From: Thermodesulfobium narugense DSM 14796 | GTDB taxonomy: Bacteria; Thermodesulfobiota; Thermodesulfobiia; Thermodesulfobiales; Thermodesulfobiaceae | DNA: 64,000 bases | Direction of reading: 5' to 3' | NCBI RefSeq assembly: GCF_000212395.1 | Contig: NC_015499.1 | Coordinates: 248,001-312,000, forward strand | In this document: piece by piece, positions 49,995 through 57,625 of the stretch | Layout: every line of letters starts with the position of its first letter | Position numbering within the stretch: position 1 is the first letter of the stretch | Translations under genes and position numbers: made by a program | Notes under the pieces: generated by a model | What the model saw: only the letters and a program-made list of their open reading frames with translations | Databases searched by the model: none | Told to the model about the DNA's origin: nothing

Positions 49995-50549
49995 ATAAGT
50001 AAAGAATATGCCGTTAATGAGGAGATCCAGATCTATCCAAGTGTTAGATTGATAGATGTGGATGGGCAGCAGCTAGGTGTTCAGTCTACAGAAGAGGCTC
50101 TTAGGCTGGCAAGAGCAAAAGGTAGTGATCTAGTCCTAATTGCTCCTCATGGAAGCCCCCCAGTGGCAAGGATAATGGATTACGGGAAATTTAGATTTGA
50201 GCAGTCAAAAAAAGAAAAATCCCAAAGAAAACATCAGAGACAGACTGTTGTCAAAGAAGTTCGCTTAAGGCCTGCTATAGGTGGAAACGATCTTCTTACA
50301 AAAGCAAAAGCTGCGCAAGACTTCATTGACGAGGGCAATAAGGTTAAATTGAGCGTTATCTTTAGAGGACGGGAAATGATCCACATGAATCAGGGCATAG
50401 ACCTTGTTAACAGATTTTTCGCTCTACTTAAAAACGCTGTTATGGAAAAACTCCCTGAGGTCGAAAGCGAGAAACATCTTGTTGCAATAATCGGCCCAGC
50501 TAAAATAAAGCAGAAAACAGAACAAAAAGGAGGGTTGAAGGATGCCTAA
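49995..50549 (+). CDS. infC: Translation initiation factor IF-3 with a probable AUA start codon
   Basis: IF-3 keeps ribosomal subunits apart and checks start codons. The sequence reads ISKEYAVNEEIQIYPSVRLIDVDGQQLGVQS, then APHGSPPVARIMDYGKFRFEQSKKEK and a C-terminal domain with KVKLSVIFRGREMIHMNQG. GGAGGTGA (49982-49989) lies 5 bases before ATA at 49995. The GTG at 49986 would lie on that ribosome site. infC starts at AUU, AUC or AUA in many bacteria and represses itself that way, so ATA is preferred. rpmI overlaps its end by 8 bases, and rplT follows. Confidence 0.92.
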   Translation: MSKEYAVNEEIQIYPSVRLIDVDGQQLGVQSTEEALRLARAKGSDLVLIAPHGSPPVARIMDYGKFRFEQSKKEKSQRKHQRQTVVKEVRLRPAIGGNDLLTKAKAAQDFIDEGNKVKLSVIFRGREMIHMNQGIDLVNRFFALLKNAVMEKLPEVESEKHLVAIIGPAKIKQKTEQKGGLKDA

Positions 50550-50748
50550 GATGAAAACTTGTAGGGCAGCAGCAAAGAGATTTAGGGTAACGGGTTCTGG
50601 CAAAATAATAAGAAGACAGCAAAATAGGAGTCACCTCCTTTTTCATAAGAGCCCAAAGAGAAAAAGAAGGCTTGCAAAGACATTGGTAGTTTCGAGTTCT
50701 GATTTGCCAAGATTGATGTCTCAACTTCCATATCACAGTGTAAACTAA
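50542..50748 (+). CDS. rpmI: 50S ribosomal protein L35
   Basis: The 68 residues start MPKMKTCRAAAKRFRVTGSGKI and continue RRQQNRSHLLFHKSPKRKRRL, the conserved L35 sequence. It sits between infC and rplT as usual, and overlaps infC by 8 bases, with AAGGAGGG upstream. Confidence 0.95.
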   Translation: MPKMKTCRAAAKRFRVTGSGKIIRRQQNRSHLLFHKSPKRKRRLAKTLVVSSSDLPRLMSQLPYHSVN

Positions 50749-50769
50749 GTTTTATTTAGGAGGAAAGGT

Positions 50770-51117
50770 ATGCGCGTTAAAGGTGGTTTTGTGACTCGTA
50801 GACGTCACAAGAAAGTTTTGAAAATGACCAAGGGCTTTAGGGGTTCTTTGCATAAACTATATAGAACTGCTAATCAGCATTTGTTACATGCCCTAAAATA
50901 TGCTTTTGTAGACAGAAGGAGAAAAAAGAGAGAATTTAGGAGTCTGTGGATTGTAAGGATCAACGCAGCTGTCAGAGAATATGGCCTTTCATACAGCAAG
51001 TTTATGAACGCATTAAAGAAATCGGGTCTTGATATTGACAGAAAAGTGCTAGCCCAAATGGCACTATCTTATCCTGAACAATTTAAGAAAGTAGTTATGA
51101 AAGTTAAGGAAATGTAA
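50770..51117 (+). CDS. rplT: 50S ribosomal protein L20
   Basis: L20 is an early 23S rRNA-binding protein needed for large-subunit assembly. The 115 residues show [25 protein letters not shown], the basic N-terminal tail, followed by [32 protein letters not shown] precedes ATG. Confidence 0.95.
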   Translation: MRVKGGFVTRRRHKKVLKMTKGFRGSLHKLYRTANQHLLHALKYAFVDRRRKKREFRSLWIVRINAAVREYGLSYSKFMNALKKSGLDIDRKVLAQMALSYPEQFKKVVMKVKEM

Positions 51118-51121
51118 GTTT

Positions 51122-51883
51122 GTGAACGTAGACTTTGCTTCAAAGTCTAAGATAAAAGAATTGCTCAGAATGAAAAAGTCTGGGCAATTTATTTTTTTTG
51201 AGGGAGTTCATGCGCTTGAAGAAGCGCTTTTAGCAAATTATATCCCAGATTATGTCCTTATAAAGGATGTTGATATCCTGGAGAAAAAATTTTTTAAAGT
51301 TAAAATTTTTGAGATATTTCTTGAAAGGTTAAAATTTCTTGTAGTTAAAGAAGATGCTATTAAAAGACTTTCGAGCGAGAGCACCCCAACAGGAATTATT
51401 AGTGTAGGAAATTTGCCTAAAGAAAAAGACTTTGGTCCTTTTCCCTGGGTCTATCTTGACAAGATTCAGGATCCCGGAAATCTCGGAACCATACTTAGAA
51501 GTTCTCTTGCATTTGGTTGCGGGGGCATATTTTTATCCGAAGACTCGTGTAATATTTATAACCCAAAGGTTATAAGGTCTTCTGCTGGGGCTTTTTTTAA
51601 GGTTCCTTTTAGAAAGAGAAACTTTAGCGATATTGTTAGAGATATGGATACAAGTTTAAGGGTATTTTCTTTTTCTCCACGAGCAAAAGAGCCATTTTTT
51701 TTACACAATTACGATGGGAGATGCTTGCTTGTTTTTGGCAATGAAGGGAGAGGAATAAGTAGTGAAATTGAAAGCAAGTCTTATAAAAGAGTATATATAC
51801 CTACTCAAAACGTGGAGTCATTGAATGTGGCTATGTGTGTAAATATCGTTCTTTCTTTTTTATACTTTAAAAAATTTAATTAA
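51122..51883 (+). CDS. TrmH/SpoU-family RNA 2'-O-methyltransferase
   Basis: A 253-residue SPOUT methyltransferase of the SpoU branch. Residues 1-90 are the substrate-binding domain (FFEGVHALEEAL). The catalytic knot domain has LDKIQDPGNLGTILRSSLAFG (motif 1, with the Asn and Arg), LLVFGNEGRGISSEI (motif 2) and YIPTQNVESLNVAMCVNIVLSF (motif 3). It likely methylates a ribose in rRNA or tRNA; the site is unknown. GTG start, 4 bases after rplT, a frequent neighbourhood for such genes. Confidence 0.92.
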   Translation: MNVDFASKSKIKELLRMKKSGQFIFFEGVHALEEALLANYIPDYVLIKDVDILEKKFFKVKIFEIFLERLKFLVVKEDAIKRLSSESTPTGIISVGNLPKEKDFGPFPWVYLDKIQDPGNLGTILRSSLAFGCGGIFLSEDSCNIYNPKVIRSSAGAFFKVPFRKRNFSDIVRDMDTSLRVFSFSPRAKEPFFLHNYDGRCLLVFGNEGRGISSEIESKSYKRVYIPTQNVESLNVAMCVNIVLSFLYFKKFN

Positions 51884-51915
51884 TAGTTATAAATTAAAAA
51901 TCATAAGTTAAAAAT

Positions 51916-51949
51916 TTAAGCTCTGTAATTAATTAAGCTCTACAATCAA
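51916..51949 (+). repeat. Two adjacent 17-bp direct repeats before the orphan sensor gene
   Basis: TTAAGCTCTGTAATTAA (51916-51932) is followed at once by TTAAGCTCTACAATCAA (51933-51949). They share 14 of 17 positions and the three differences are transitions. They end 17 bases before the sensor's ATG. Tandem sites with this phasing could bind a response regulator. Confidence 0.5.
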
Positions 51950-51966
51950 TATTGATGGAGGGGAAT

Positions 51967-52479
51967 ATGAAAAAATTCAAGTGGTACGTTTACTTCATTT
52001 TTATTTTGCTTGCTAGCCTGATTGTATCAAACGTTTACTGGATTTTTATAGTCAACTTTACTAAAGAAACTTATGATAGGAACTGTCAAACAAACATTGA
52101 AAATGTGAAAAATGATTTGAGAGAAAAGTTTGTTAATGATGTCAAAAACTTTTTGATAGATGTCTCAATACCATTAACTTTTTTTGTTAGAGACAATATC
52201 CAGTCAAATAGGATTTATCAAGTAGAAGAGTGTTTTAATCAAATTGTTAGAAATAAAGGCTTCAAAGAAATTAGTTTTGTAAGTGGTAATACAATTCAGA
52301 TATCTACTAATAAAAAATATGAAGGTTCTAACTTTTCAAGATTTTATCCTGAAGAGTTTTCAAGTTTTCAGAAAATGACTGTTCTGAATGAAAAGAATAT
52401 TCTTTTCGTAGTATCTCCTGTAATGAATGTCAATGAAAAAATTGGCTTTATAATAATTTCTTATGATTTATCTCAGTAA
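51967..52479 (+). CDS. Orphan membrane-anchored extracytoplasmic sensor-like protein
   Basis: A 170-residue protein with a short basic N-terminus, one membrane helix at about 5-27 (YFIFILLASLIVSNVYWIFIV), and an external domain of about 140 residues. The helical start (NVKNDLREKFVNDVKNFLIDV) and the later strands (FVSGNTIQISTNKKYEGS, FVVSPVMNVNEKIGFIIISYD) resemble single Cache sensor domains of histidine kinases. There is no second helix and no output domain, so it ends where a kinase would continue. ATG is supported by GGAGGGG. It lies 100 bases before cstA and may sense its substrate (inference). Confidence 0.65.
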   Translation: MKKFKWYVYFIFILLASLIVSNVYWIFIVNFTKETYDRNCQTNIENVKNDLREKFVNDVKNFLIDVSIPLTFFVRDNIQSNRIYQVEECFNQIVRNKGFKEISFVSGNTIQISTNKKYEGSNFSRFYPEEFSSFQKMTVLNEKNILFVVSPVMNVNEKIGFIIISYDLSQ

Positions 52480-52550
52480 AAACTAATTAATATGTGATAA
52501 AATAAGGAAGTTTATTTTATTTTTTAGTTATTAAAAAGGAGGGAGAGATT

Positions 52551-52583
52551 TTGCTAAATTCTTTAAGGGGGTTTGAAAAGTGA
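52551..52583 (+). CDS. Possible 10-residue leader peptide coupled to cstA
   Basis: A TTG codon 7 bases after the excellent ribosome site AAAAGGAGGG opens the frame MLNSLRGFEK. Its TGA stop overlaps the GTG start of cstA (GTGA). The arrangement would couple translation of the two. No homology can be judged at this size, and the ribosome site could also serve cstA alone. Confidence 0.4.
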   Translation: MLNSLRGFEK

Positions 52584-54457
52584 AAGCAACTTCTATTTTT
52601 GGGATTGTATTACTTCTAATTGTGGCTTTATTATCTTTATTGTCAGTTTTAAGTTTTCCGAGTGCGTTGTTGCTTTTGGTTTTCGGATTTGCTGTTTGGG
52701 CTATTGGCTATCGTTATTATAGTGCCTTTATTGCTGCAAAGGTAATGTGTTTGGATTCTGGTGCTGAAACTCCTGCATGCAAAATCAATGATGGGAGAGA
52801 TTTCGTTCCAACTAATAAATATGTTTTGTTTGGTCATCAATTTGCTGCTATATCGGGCGCTGGACCGCTTATTGGCCCCGTATTGGCTGCCCAATTTGGC
52901 TTTATGCCGGGACTTCTTTGGCTTGTCATAGGAGCAGCTCTTGCTGGTGCCGTACACGACTTTGTCGTGCTGGTGGCGTCTACAAGAAGAGGGGCATGTT
53001 CTCTTGCTGATATTGCAAGACAGGAAATTTCTTCTCCTACAGGGAAGGTTTTATCTCTTGCTACATTTTTAATTCTTGTTCTTGCAATGGCTGGTCTTTC
53101 AATAGCAGTGGTAAACGCCCTGAAGAGCTCTTCCTGGGGTGTAATAACTGTAGGCCTAACTATTCCAATTGCTTTTATAATGGCGTTCTGGATGTATGTC
53201 TTTAGACCAGGGAAAGTCTTGGAGGCTACTTTAATAGGCGTGGCGCTCTTATTTGTGGTTACATGGATTGGCGGTTTGGTACCACCACAATCAGATCTTG
53301 GAAAGGCGCTTACTCTTAGTGAAAATACTGTAAAGATTATTTTGCCTACTTATGCTTTTATAGCATCAGTATTGCCCGTTTGGATGCTTTTGCTCCCAAG
53401 AGACTACTTGTCTAGTTACATGAAGATAGGCGTAGCTGTCGCAATTGCAATATGTGTTTTTATAGTGCATCCTAATCTTCAAATGCCAGCTTTTACTAAA
53501 TTTGATGCAGGCGGCGGACCCATTATTCCGGGACCACTTTTTCCATACCTTTTTATTACAATTGCCTGTGGTGCTATATCGGGTTTTCATGCGCTGGTAG
53601 GTTCTGGTACTACCCCAAAGATGCTAAGCTGTGAAACCGACGCAAGATTTATAGGTTATGGTGCAATGTTAATGGAAAGTTTCGTAGGCGTTCTTGCTCT
53701 TATTGCAGCTTGCGTTCTTCCACAAGGAGATTATTTTGCAATCAATACTCCTCCTGCTGTATTTGAGAAATTGGGCATGGTAGCTAACCAGGTACCTGTG
53801 CTCTCTCAAATGGTTCACGAAAATCTTGCTGGAAGACCTGGCGGTGCTGTTTCTCTTGCTGCTGGCGTAGCATATATAACGGAGCAGGTGCCCTTTCTTT
53901 CTGGCATGATGGCATATTGGTATCACTTTATAATAATGTTTGAGGCGATGTTTATTTTATCTGCTATTGATGCAGGGACAAGAGTCGGCAGATATCTTTT
54001 GCAAGAATTTTTTGGTTATTTTGTTCCGCAGTTTAGGGATATGCACTGGAATTTTGGCATAATATCTACAGGATTCTTGGTTTCTTTCTTCTGGGGATAT
54101 CTTTTGTACTCTGGTAGTGTTTCTACTATATGGCCAATTTTTGGTGCTACCAACCAGCTTCTTGCAACCTTTGCTCTAATAATATCTACTACAGAGATAT
54201 TAAGAAGAACTGGCAAGTTGTCATATGCAATGGTTACCTTTTTGCCGGGCGTATTTATGACCGTTGTAACATTTTCTGCCTGTTGGCTTAACTTTAGCCA
54301 CATATATTTGCCCCTTGCAATGAAAGGCAACGTTGCTATGGGAATAAACGCCTTTCTCTCTCTTTTACTTTTAGCTATGGGAATATGGCTGATTTTAGAT
54401 TCTGTAAGAATTTGGTCAAATATTTTGTCTGGGAAAGAAGCAAAGAGCAAAGTATAA
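52580..54457 (+). CDS. cstA: CstA-family carbon starvation protein (peptide/pyruvate transporter type)
   Basis: A 625-residue polytopic transporter of the CstA family, whose members take up pyruvate or peptides. It shows GRDFVPTNKYVLFGHQFAAISGAGPLIGPVLAAQFG, split here over the first 110 residues, and GAVHDFVVLVASTRRG. GFHALVGSGTTPKMLSCETDARFIGYGAM, IDAGTRVGRYLLQE and WPIFGATNQLLATFAL follow. About 16 membrane segments are visible. GTG start. E. coli members are induced by sensor kinases that detect external pyruvate; here an orphan sensor gene stands just upstream. A terminator follows. Confidence 0.92.
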   Translation: MKATSIFGIVLLLIVALLSLLSVLSFPSALLLLVFGFAVWAIGYRYYSAFIAAKVMCLDSGAETPACKINDGRDFVPTNKYVLFGHQFAAISGAGPLIGPVLAAQFGFMPGLLWLVIGAALAGAVHDFVVLVASTRRGACSLADIARQEISSPTGKVLSLATFLILVLAMAGLSIAVVNALKSSSWGVITVGLTIPIAFIMAFWMYVFRPGKVLEATLIGVALLFVVTWIGGLVPPQSDLGKALTLSENTVKIILPTYAFIASVLPVWMLLLPRDYLSSYMKIGVAVAIAICVFIVHPNLQMPAFTKFDAGGGPIIPGPLFPYLFITIACGAISGFHALVGSGTTPKMLSCETDARFIGYGAMLMESFVGVLALIAACVLPQGDYFAINTPPAVFEKLGMVANQVPVLSQMVHENLAGRPGGAVSLAAGVAYITEQVPFLSGMMAYWYHFIIMFEAMFILSAIDAGTRVGRYLLQEFFGYFVPQFRDMHWNFGIISTGFLVSFFWGYLLYSGSVSTIWPIFGATNQLLATFALIISTTEILRRTGKLSYAMVTFLPGVFMTVVTFSACWLNFSHIYLPLAMKGNVAMGINAFLSLLLLAMGIWLILDSVRIWSNILSGKEAKSKV

Positions 54458-54478
54458 TTAGTTTTTCTATAAATTTAT

Positions 54479-54515
54479 AAAAATAGGGGCACGATTAATG
54501 TGCTCCTATTTTTTT
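54479..54515 (+). terminator. Rho-independent terminator after cstA
   Basis: ATAGGGGCAC pairs with GTGCTCCTAT (one wobble) around the loop GATTAAT, with an A-run before and seven T after it. Confidence 0.88.
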
Positions 54516-54554
54516 GTTATACAATAATATAAATTTATTTTTTAGGAGGAAAGT

Positions 54555-55523
54555 TTGGCAAAGATTGTTGTTACAGGTGCAGCAGGATTTATTGGATCAA
54601 ATATTGTAGATTACTGGATAGAAAAGGGACATGAGGTCTTATCAGTTGATGATTTATCCAGTGGGAATATTAATAATATCAACTCAAAGAGTTTATTTTT
54701 CCAGGGAGATATATGTTCAAAGAAAACTTCTAAAAAGATTTTAGAATTTTCACCTGATGTAATTTGTCATCAAGCAGCTCAGATATCAGTGCCTTATTCA
54801 GTAACTCATCCTTACATCGATGCAAAAATAAATATACTCGGTACTATAAGAATGCTTGAGTGTGCATCTAAATTAAAGGCAAAATTTTTGTTTGCATCAA
54901 CTGGTGGAGCAATATATGGTGAAATAAAGGATATTGCAAATGAGGACACAGAACCTTCTGCTACCTCTCCCTATGCTCTATCTAAATTAACTTCAGAAAA
55001 TTATATTAAGCTTATGTCTCAAAAATTTGGGTTTAAATACGTGATTTTGAGGTATTCTAACGTATATGGTCCTAGGCAAGTTCCTCACGGCGAAGCCGGG
55101 GTTGTGTCGATATTTCTTGAAAACTTGATTAATAAGAGAAAATCTACTATAAATACTTTTCCAGAAGATAATGAAGGGATGGTTAGAGATTACGTTTTTG
55201 TAAAGGATGTAGCAATTGCAAACGACCGTGCACTTGAATTGGACAAATGTGGAACTTTTAACATATCAACAGGTATACCTACCAAGACAAAGAGAATTTT
55301 TTCTTTAATTGTGGATGCGTTGAAAAGATATGGTATAGAAGTATCTGAAAGCATATCTGTGCCAAATTATGCTGACGCAAGGCCTGGAGATCTTAGAAGA
55401 AGTCTATTAGATTCTAATAGAGCAAAAGAGATTCTTAAGTGGGAACCAACAGTAAATTTAAAGGAGGGAATAGAACTTACTGTAAAGTGGTTTCTGGAAA
55501 GAAGAGGCCAGGTAAGAACCTAG
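54555..55523 (+). CDS. NAD-dependent sugar epimerase/dehydratase (GalE-like)
   Basis: A 322-residue short-chain dehydrogenase of the extended type that acts on nucleotide sugars. The NAD loop is VTGAAGFIGSNI. The catalytic pair is in SPYALSKLTSENY (Tyr-x3-Lys), with FASTGGAIYGE upstream and RYSNVYGPRQVPHGEAGVVSIF following. It most resembles UDP-glucose 4-epimerase relatives, but the substrate cannot be read. TTG start with AGGAGG upstream. It stands alone and converges on the nifV-like gene. Confidence 0.88.
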   Translation: MAKIVVTGAAGFIGSNIVDYWIEKGHEVLSVDDLSSGNINNINSKSLFFQGDICSKKTSKKILEFSPDVICHQAAQISVPYSVTHPYIDAKINILGTIRMLECASKLKAKFLFASTGGAIYGEIKDIANEDTEPSATSPYALSKLTSENYIKLMSQKFGFKYVILRYSNVYGPRQVPHGEAGVVSIFLENLINKRKSTINTFPEDNEGMVRDYVFVKDVAIANDRALELDKCGTFNISTGIPTKTKRIFSLIVDALKRYGIEVSESISVPNYADARPGDLRRSLLDSNRAKEILKWEPTVNLKEGIELTVKWFLERRGQVRT

Positions 55524-55527
55524 CCTC
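55504..55527. terminator. Shared hairpin at the convergent end of the epimerase and nifV-like genes
   Basis: GAGGC-C-AGGT-AAGA-ACCT-A-GCCTC forms a stem-loop with one mismatch, overlapping the epimerase stop codon. On the minus strand it is followed by TTCTTTCC, so it may end the nifV-like transcript. The T-run is weak. Confidence 0.4.
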
Positions 55528-55537
55528 AAAAGTAAAC

Positions 55538-56710
55538 CTAAACTGCTAAATTTGCCCCTTTATTAAGAATCTTTTGGACGTCATTGTAGATGTACATGAG
55601 TTCTTTATCGAAAAGTGGCCTCTTTAACTGAATAGACATATTTCTTACGTTTTCAAGTATCAATTTCGTTTCTTCTTTACTAAGTTCGATGCCAAATTGA
55701 TTAAATTTGCTCTTTATGGCTGCGCTTCCTGAGTGCTTGCCTATTATAATTTGCCTCACAAGACCAACTTCATCGGGGGAGAATGCCTCATAAGTCGTTG
55801 GATTTTTTAGTACTCCATCGGCATGTATGCCCGATTCATGAGCGAATATATTAGCACCAACAATTGTCTTCCATATTGGGATTTGTCTTGACGAGGCATT
55901 AGCTACATACTCGCATATTTCTATAAATTTCTTTGTTTTAAATCCCAGATCGATGTTGTGTATTATTTTAAGAGCCATTACAACTTCTTCTAAAGCAGCA
56001 TTGCCAGCCCTTTCTCCTAAACCATTTACAGTTACTCCCACATACCTTGCTCCGCCTCTTACTCCTGCCAGAGCGTTGGCAGTAGCCATTCCAAAATCGT
56101 TGTGCGTGTGCATTTCTATGTCAATCCCTACGCTATCACGGATTGTCTTGATTTTTGAAAAGGTTTCAAAAGGGTCAAGTATTCCTAAAGTGTCACAAAA
56201 TCTGAGCCTATCAGCGCCACATTCCCTTGCCCTTTCTGCAAACTTTATTAGAAAATCCATTTCTGATCTGGAGGCATCTTCTGCGTTCGCAGAAACATAA
56301 AGCCCTTTTGACTTAGCAAATTCTACAGCTTTAGACATAGAATCTAAAACGTCTTCTCTTGAAGATTTCAATTTGTGTTTGATATGTATATCTGACGTTG
56401 ATATAGAAATAGCTACAGCATCTACTCCGCAATCGATTGAATTCTTTATATCTTCAATAACAGCCCTATTCCATGCCATTATTGAGGCTTTTAAGCCCAA
56501 ATTGACTATAGATTTTATTGCTTCTTTCTCTGCGCCTCCCATAGCGGGTATTCCGGCTTCTATTTGGTTAACGCCTATTTCGTCTAACATTTTTGCAATA
56601 TGGATCTTTTCCTGATTAGCAAAGACAACCCCTGCTGTCTGTTCTCCATCTCTGAGAGTAGTATCCACGATAAAAATCTTATCAACAAAATCTTTAAGAG
56701 TTGGGTACAA
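55538..56710 (-). CDS. Homocitrate synthase (NifV-like) of the isopropylmalate synthase family
   Basis: An enzyme joining acetyl-CoA to a 2-oxo acid. DTTLRDGEQTAGVVF at residues 16-30, HTHNDFGMATANALAG (metal ligands), NGLGERAGNAALEEVVMAL and GKHSGSAAI are family motifs. AEDASRSEMDF is typical of NifV homocitrate synthases. The length of about 390 residues without a leucine-sensing domain fits NifV and not LeuA. No nif genes are in the window. TTG at 56710 is chosen over ATG at 56734 because GGAGGTGA lies 5 bases before it. Homocitrate for nitrogenase or another 2-oxo acid elongation are both possible. Confidence 0.87.
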   Translation of the reverse strand: MYPTLKDFVDKIFIVDTTLRDGEQTAGVVFANQEKIHIAKMLDEIGVNQIEAGIPAMGGAEKEAIKSIVNLGLKASIMAWNRAVIEDIKNSIDCGVDAVAISISTSDIHIKHKLKSSREDVLDSMSKAVEFAKSKGLYVSANAEDASRSEMDFLIKFAERARECGADRLRFCDTLGILDPFETFSKIKTIRDSVGIDIEMHTHNDFGMATANALAGVRGGARYVGVTVNGLGERAGNAALEEVVMALKIIHNIDLGFKTKKFIEICEYVANASSRQIPIWKTIVGANIFAHESGIHADGVLKNPTTYEAFSPDEVGLVRQIIIGKHSGSAAIKSKFNQFGIELSKEETKLILENVRNMSIQLKRPLFDKELMYIYNDVQKILNKGANLAV

Positions 56711-56776
56711 ATTAATCACCTCCACTTTTTTCATATAAAATTGTAGTTTAAATAAATTTCTTTGTAAAATTTTATA

Positions 56777-56791
56777 AATTGTCAGACAATT
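56777..56791. promoter_or_regulatory. 15-bp palindrome between the nifV-like gene and sufC (operator candidate)
   Basis: AATTGTC-A-GACAATT is a perfect palindrome. A wider imperfect repeat surrounds it (TGTAAAATT to the left, AATTTTACA to the right). It lies in the divergent region about 94 bases before sufC and 67 bases before the nifV-like start. Confidence 0.5.
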
Positions 56792-56884
56792 TTACACTAT
56801 ATTTATCCATCTCTTGCTTTTTGGTTCGACTTCTTTTTATGTTAAAATTGGACATATATAAAATCTTTTTAAGGAGTTAAACAT

Positions 56885-57625
56885 ATGCAAGAGATGCTGC
56901 AGGTAGTAGATTTGTGGGTATCTGTAGAGGGAAAGCAGGTCTTAAAGGGTGTAGATTTTTCTATGGGATACGGAGACGTGTATGTCCTTTTTGGACCAAA
57001 CGGTGCAGGTAAGACGTCTTTTATGATGTCTTTAATGGGTTTCCCAAAATATAAAGTAGAACAAGGCAAAATTTATTTTAAGGGGGAGGACATTACAAAT
57101 AAAGACATTTATGAGAGGGCGAAATTGGGCATAGGTCTCTCCTTTCAAAGGCCTCCTACGGTAGAGGGAGTTAGCCTTGAGAGGTTAATAAAGTTGCTTA
57201 GCAAGAACAATGGCATATCTGATGAAGAAGTTGAGAGAATACTAGAGAGTTTGAAAATTAAGGATCACGTAAAAAGATATATTAACGATGGGTTTTCTGG
57301 AGGTGAAATGAAGAGATCTGAAATATTGCAACTTATGCTCCAGAAGCCTGAATTTGTACTTATAGATGAACCTGAATCAGGAGTGGATATGGAAAACATA
57401 TCTCTTGTAGGACATGCAATTAATCATTTGTTAGGTAAAGATAAGGTTAGAAGTCCAAAAAGAAGTGCCTTAATAATAACGCATACTGGTTATATTTTGG
57501 ACTTTGTAAATGCAGACAAAGGATATATTTTTATAAACGGAAGGATAATATGTACGGGCAATCCCAGAGATATGCTAAACGAGATTAAAAGAAATGGCTA
57601 TAAGGGGTGTCAGATATGCCAATAA
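56885..57625 (+). CDS. sufC: Fe-S cluster assembly ATPase SufC
   Basis: SufC is the ABC-type ATPase of the SUF scaffold. The Walker A loop is GPNGAGKT at residues 37-44, the signature is FSGGEMKRSEI near 138, and Walker B is LIDEPESGVD. The Q-loop region reads LGIGLSFQRPPTVEG, as in SufC. 246 residues is normal. The ATG has AAGGAG upstream. sufB overlaps its 3' end. Confidence 0.93.
   Translation: MQEMLQVVDLWVSVEGKQVLKGVDFSMGYGDVYVLFGPNGAGKTSFMMSLMGFPKYKVEQGKIYFKGEDITNKDIYERAKLGIGLSFQRPPTVEGVSLERLIKLLSKNNGISDEEVERILESLKIKDHVKRYINDGFSGGEMKRSEILQLMLQKPEFVLIDEPESGVDMENISLVGHAINHLLGKDKVRSPKRSALIITHTGYILDFVNADKGYIFINGRIICTGNPRDMLNEIKRNGYKGCQICQ

Noticed and set aside
56885-57625. SufC read as a LivG/LptB-type ABC ATPase
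   Set aside because: The coupled SufB/D scaffold gene and the SufC-type Q-loop and signature favour SufC.
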